Shown: positions 6,329-6,502 of the stretch, one piece after another
How positions within the stretch are numbered: the stretch's first letter is position 1
How the letters are laid out: every line of letters begins with the position of its first letter
Assembly (NCBI GenBank): GCA_048394785.1
Contig: DBFJGL010000103.1
Location: forward strand, 1-6,502
Reading direction: 5' to 3'
DNA length: 6,502 nt
Source: DBFJGL01 sp048394785
GTDB lineage: Bacteria > Bacillota > Clostridia > Christensenellales > CAG-917
Made by a program: the position numbers and the translations under genes
Notes under the pieces: model-generated
What the model was told of the DNA's origin: nothing
Database searches by the model: none
Seen by the model: only the letters and a program-made list of their open reading frames with translations

Positions 6329-6357
6329 AAAAAGCTTCAACTTTCGTTGAAGCCTTT
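6329..6357 (-). terminator. Intrinsic terminator of tRNA-Trp
   Basis: Directly after the tRNA CCA end, the minus strand reads AAAAGGCTTCAAC, a GAAA loop, GTTGAAGC and TTTTT. The perfect 8-bp stem, closed by a GNRA-type tetraloop and followed by five Ts, is a classic factor-independent terminator. The plus strand has a weaker T-run on its side, so the element may work in both directions between the convergent operon and tRNA gene. Confidence 0.9.
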
Positions 6358-6432
6358 TGGCAGGGGAGACGCGATTCGAACACGCAACCGACGGTTTTGG
6401 AGACCGTTGCTCTACCGTTGAGCCACTCCCCT
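6358..6432 (-). tRNA. tRNA-Trp (anticodon CCA)
   Basis: The 75-base minus-strand gene folds into a complete cloverleaf. The acceptor stem is AGGGGAG with CTCCCCT, the D-stem GCTC with GAGC, and the anticodon stem ACGGT with ACCGT around the loop CTCCAAA (anticodon CCA). The variable loop is CGGTT, and the T-stem GCGTG with CGCGT encloses TTCGAAT. The discriminator base is G73 and the 3' CCA is genome-encoded. It decodes UGG. The neighbouring genes stop at TGA, so nothing suggests UGA-Trp decoding. It is convergent with the glycosidase operon. Confidence 0.97.
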
Positions 6433-6442
6433 AAGCCTCACA

Positions 6443-6471
6443 ATTATATCAATTGTGCGCGGGATAGTCAA
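6443..6471 (-). promoter_or_regulatory. Sigma-70/SigA-type promoter of tRNA-Trp
   Basis: On the minus strand TTGACT (6466-6471) and TATAAT (6443-6448) are separated by exactly 17 bases, nearly the consensus housekeeping promoter. The -10 box ends ten bases before the mature tRNA 5' end, so the leader would be only a few bases long. GC-rich bases just after the start point (GTGAGG) hint at possible stringent control; that is inference. Confidence 0.88.
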
Positions 6472-6502
6472 ATCAATTGACATTGTTTTTACAATAACTA
6501 CA

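Larger units (their letters stand above)
6293..6378. repeat. Direct repeat copy 2 (overlaps the intact tRNA-Trp 3' end)
   Basis: This is the second copy of the 86-base unit. Its right end (6358-6378) is the 3' end of the intact tRNA-Trp gene and its centre is the working terminator. It matches 6120-6205 except at 6317. Confidence 0.95.

Noticed and set aside
6129..6350. Plus-strand open frame of 73 codons across the repeats
   Set aside because: It is made of the tRNA-derived repeats and their terminators, starts and ends with the same repeated peptide, and has no ribosome binding site.
6120..6378. Possible CRISPR array
   Set aside because: There are only two copies, the 86-bp unit is far too long for a CRISPR repeat, it contains tRNA and terminator sequence, and no cas gene is present.

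Overview
The window looks like part of a polysaccharide-utilisation operon of a Gram-positive anaerobe, most likely a gut-type Clostridia (Bacillota) lineage. The reasons are strong AGGAGG-type ribosome binding sites, lipoprotein signal peptides of low-GC Gram-positive style, a Big_2 surface domain, a CCA-encoding tRNA gene, tight gene packing and roughly balanced base composition. TAA, TAG and TGA all end genes here, so the standard bacterial code applies. The genus cannot be named from this sequence.

Layout. Positions 1-5955 hold five co-directional plus-strand genes with almost no spacing. They are the 3' end of a gene for a beta-sandwich protein (1-372), a Big_2-containing lipoprotein with two probable beta-sandwich modules (400-1902), a GH36 alpha-galactosidase (1969-4149), a GH43-type glycosidase (4146-5042) and a SASA-type carbohydrate esterase lipoprotein (5017-5955). 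The last three genes overlap by 4 and 26 bases, so translation is probably coupled. A GC-rich hairpin without a U-tract lies between the lipoprotein and the alpha-galactosidase genes, and a longer hairpin (5991-6024) probably ends the operon. No promoter for the operon is visible, so it presumably starts upstream of the window.

Role of the operon. The two lipoproteins would sit on the outer face of the membrane, one probably binding glycan or acting as scaffold and one removing acyl groups. The GH36 and GH43 enzymes lack signal peptides and would act in the cytoplasm on imported oligosaccharides, taking off alpha-galactosyl and probably arabinosyl or xylosyl units. Together they suggest use of an acetylated, galactose- and pentose-decorated plant glycan. 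The exact substrate is inference, and no transporter or regulator is in view.

Right end. Positions 5956-6502 contain no protein gene. A minus-strand tRNA-Trp(CCA) gene (6358-6432) has a near-consensus promoter upstream and a strong terminator directly downstream. The 3' end of the tRNA, its terminator and downstream DNA are duplicated 173 bp away as an 86-bp direct repeat with one mismatch. Each copy also carries a piece of the tRNA T-arm/acceptor sequence in inverted orientation, separated from the tRNA 3' end by the terminator. This mosaic of tRNA fragments is the least ordinary structure in the window.
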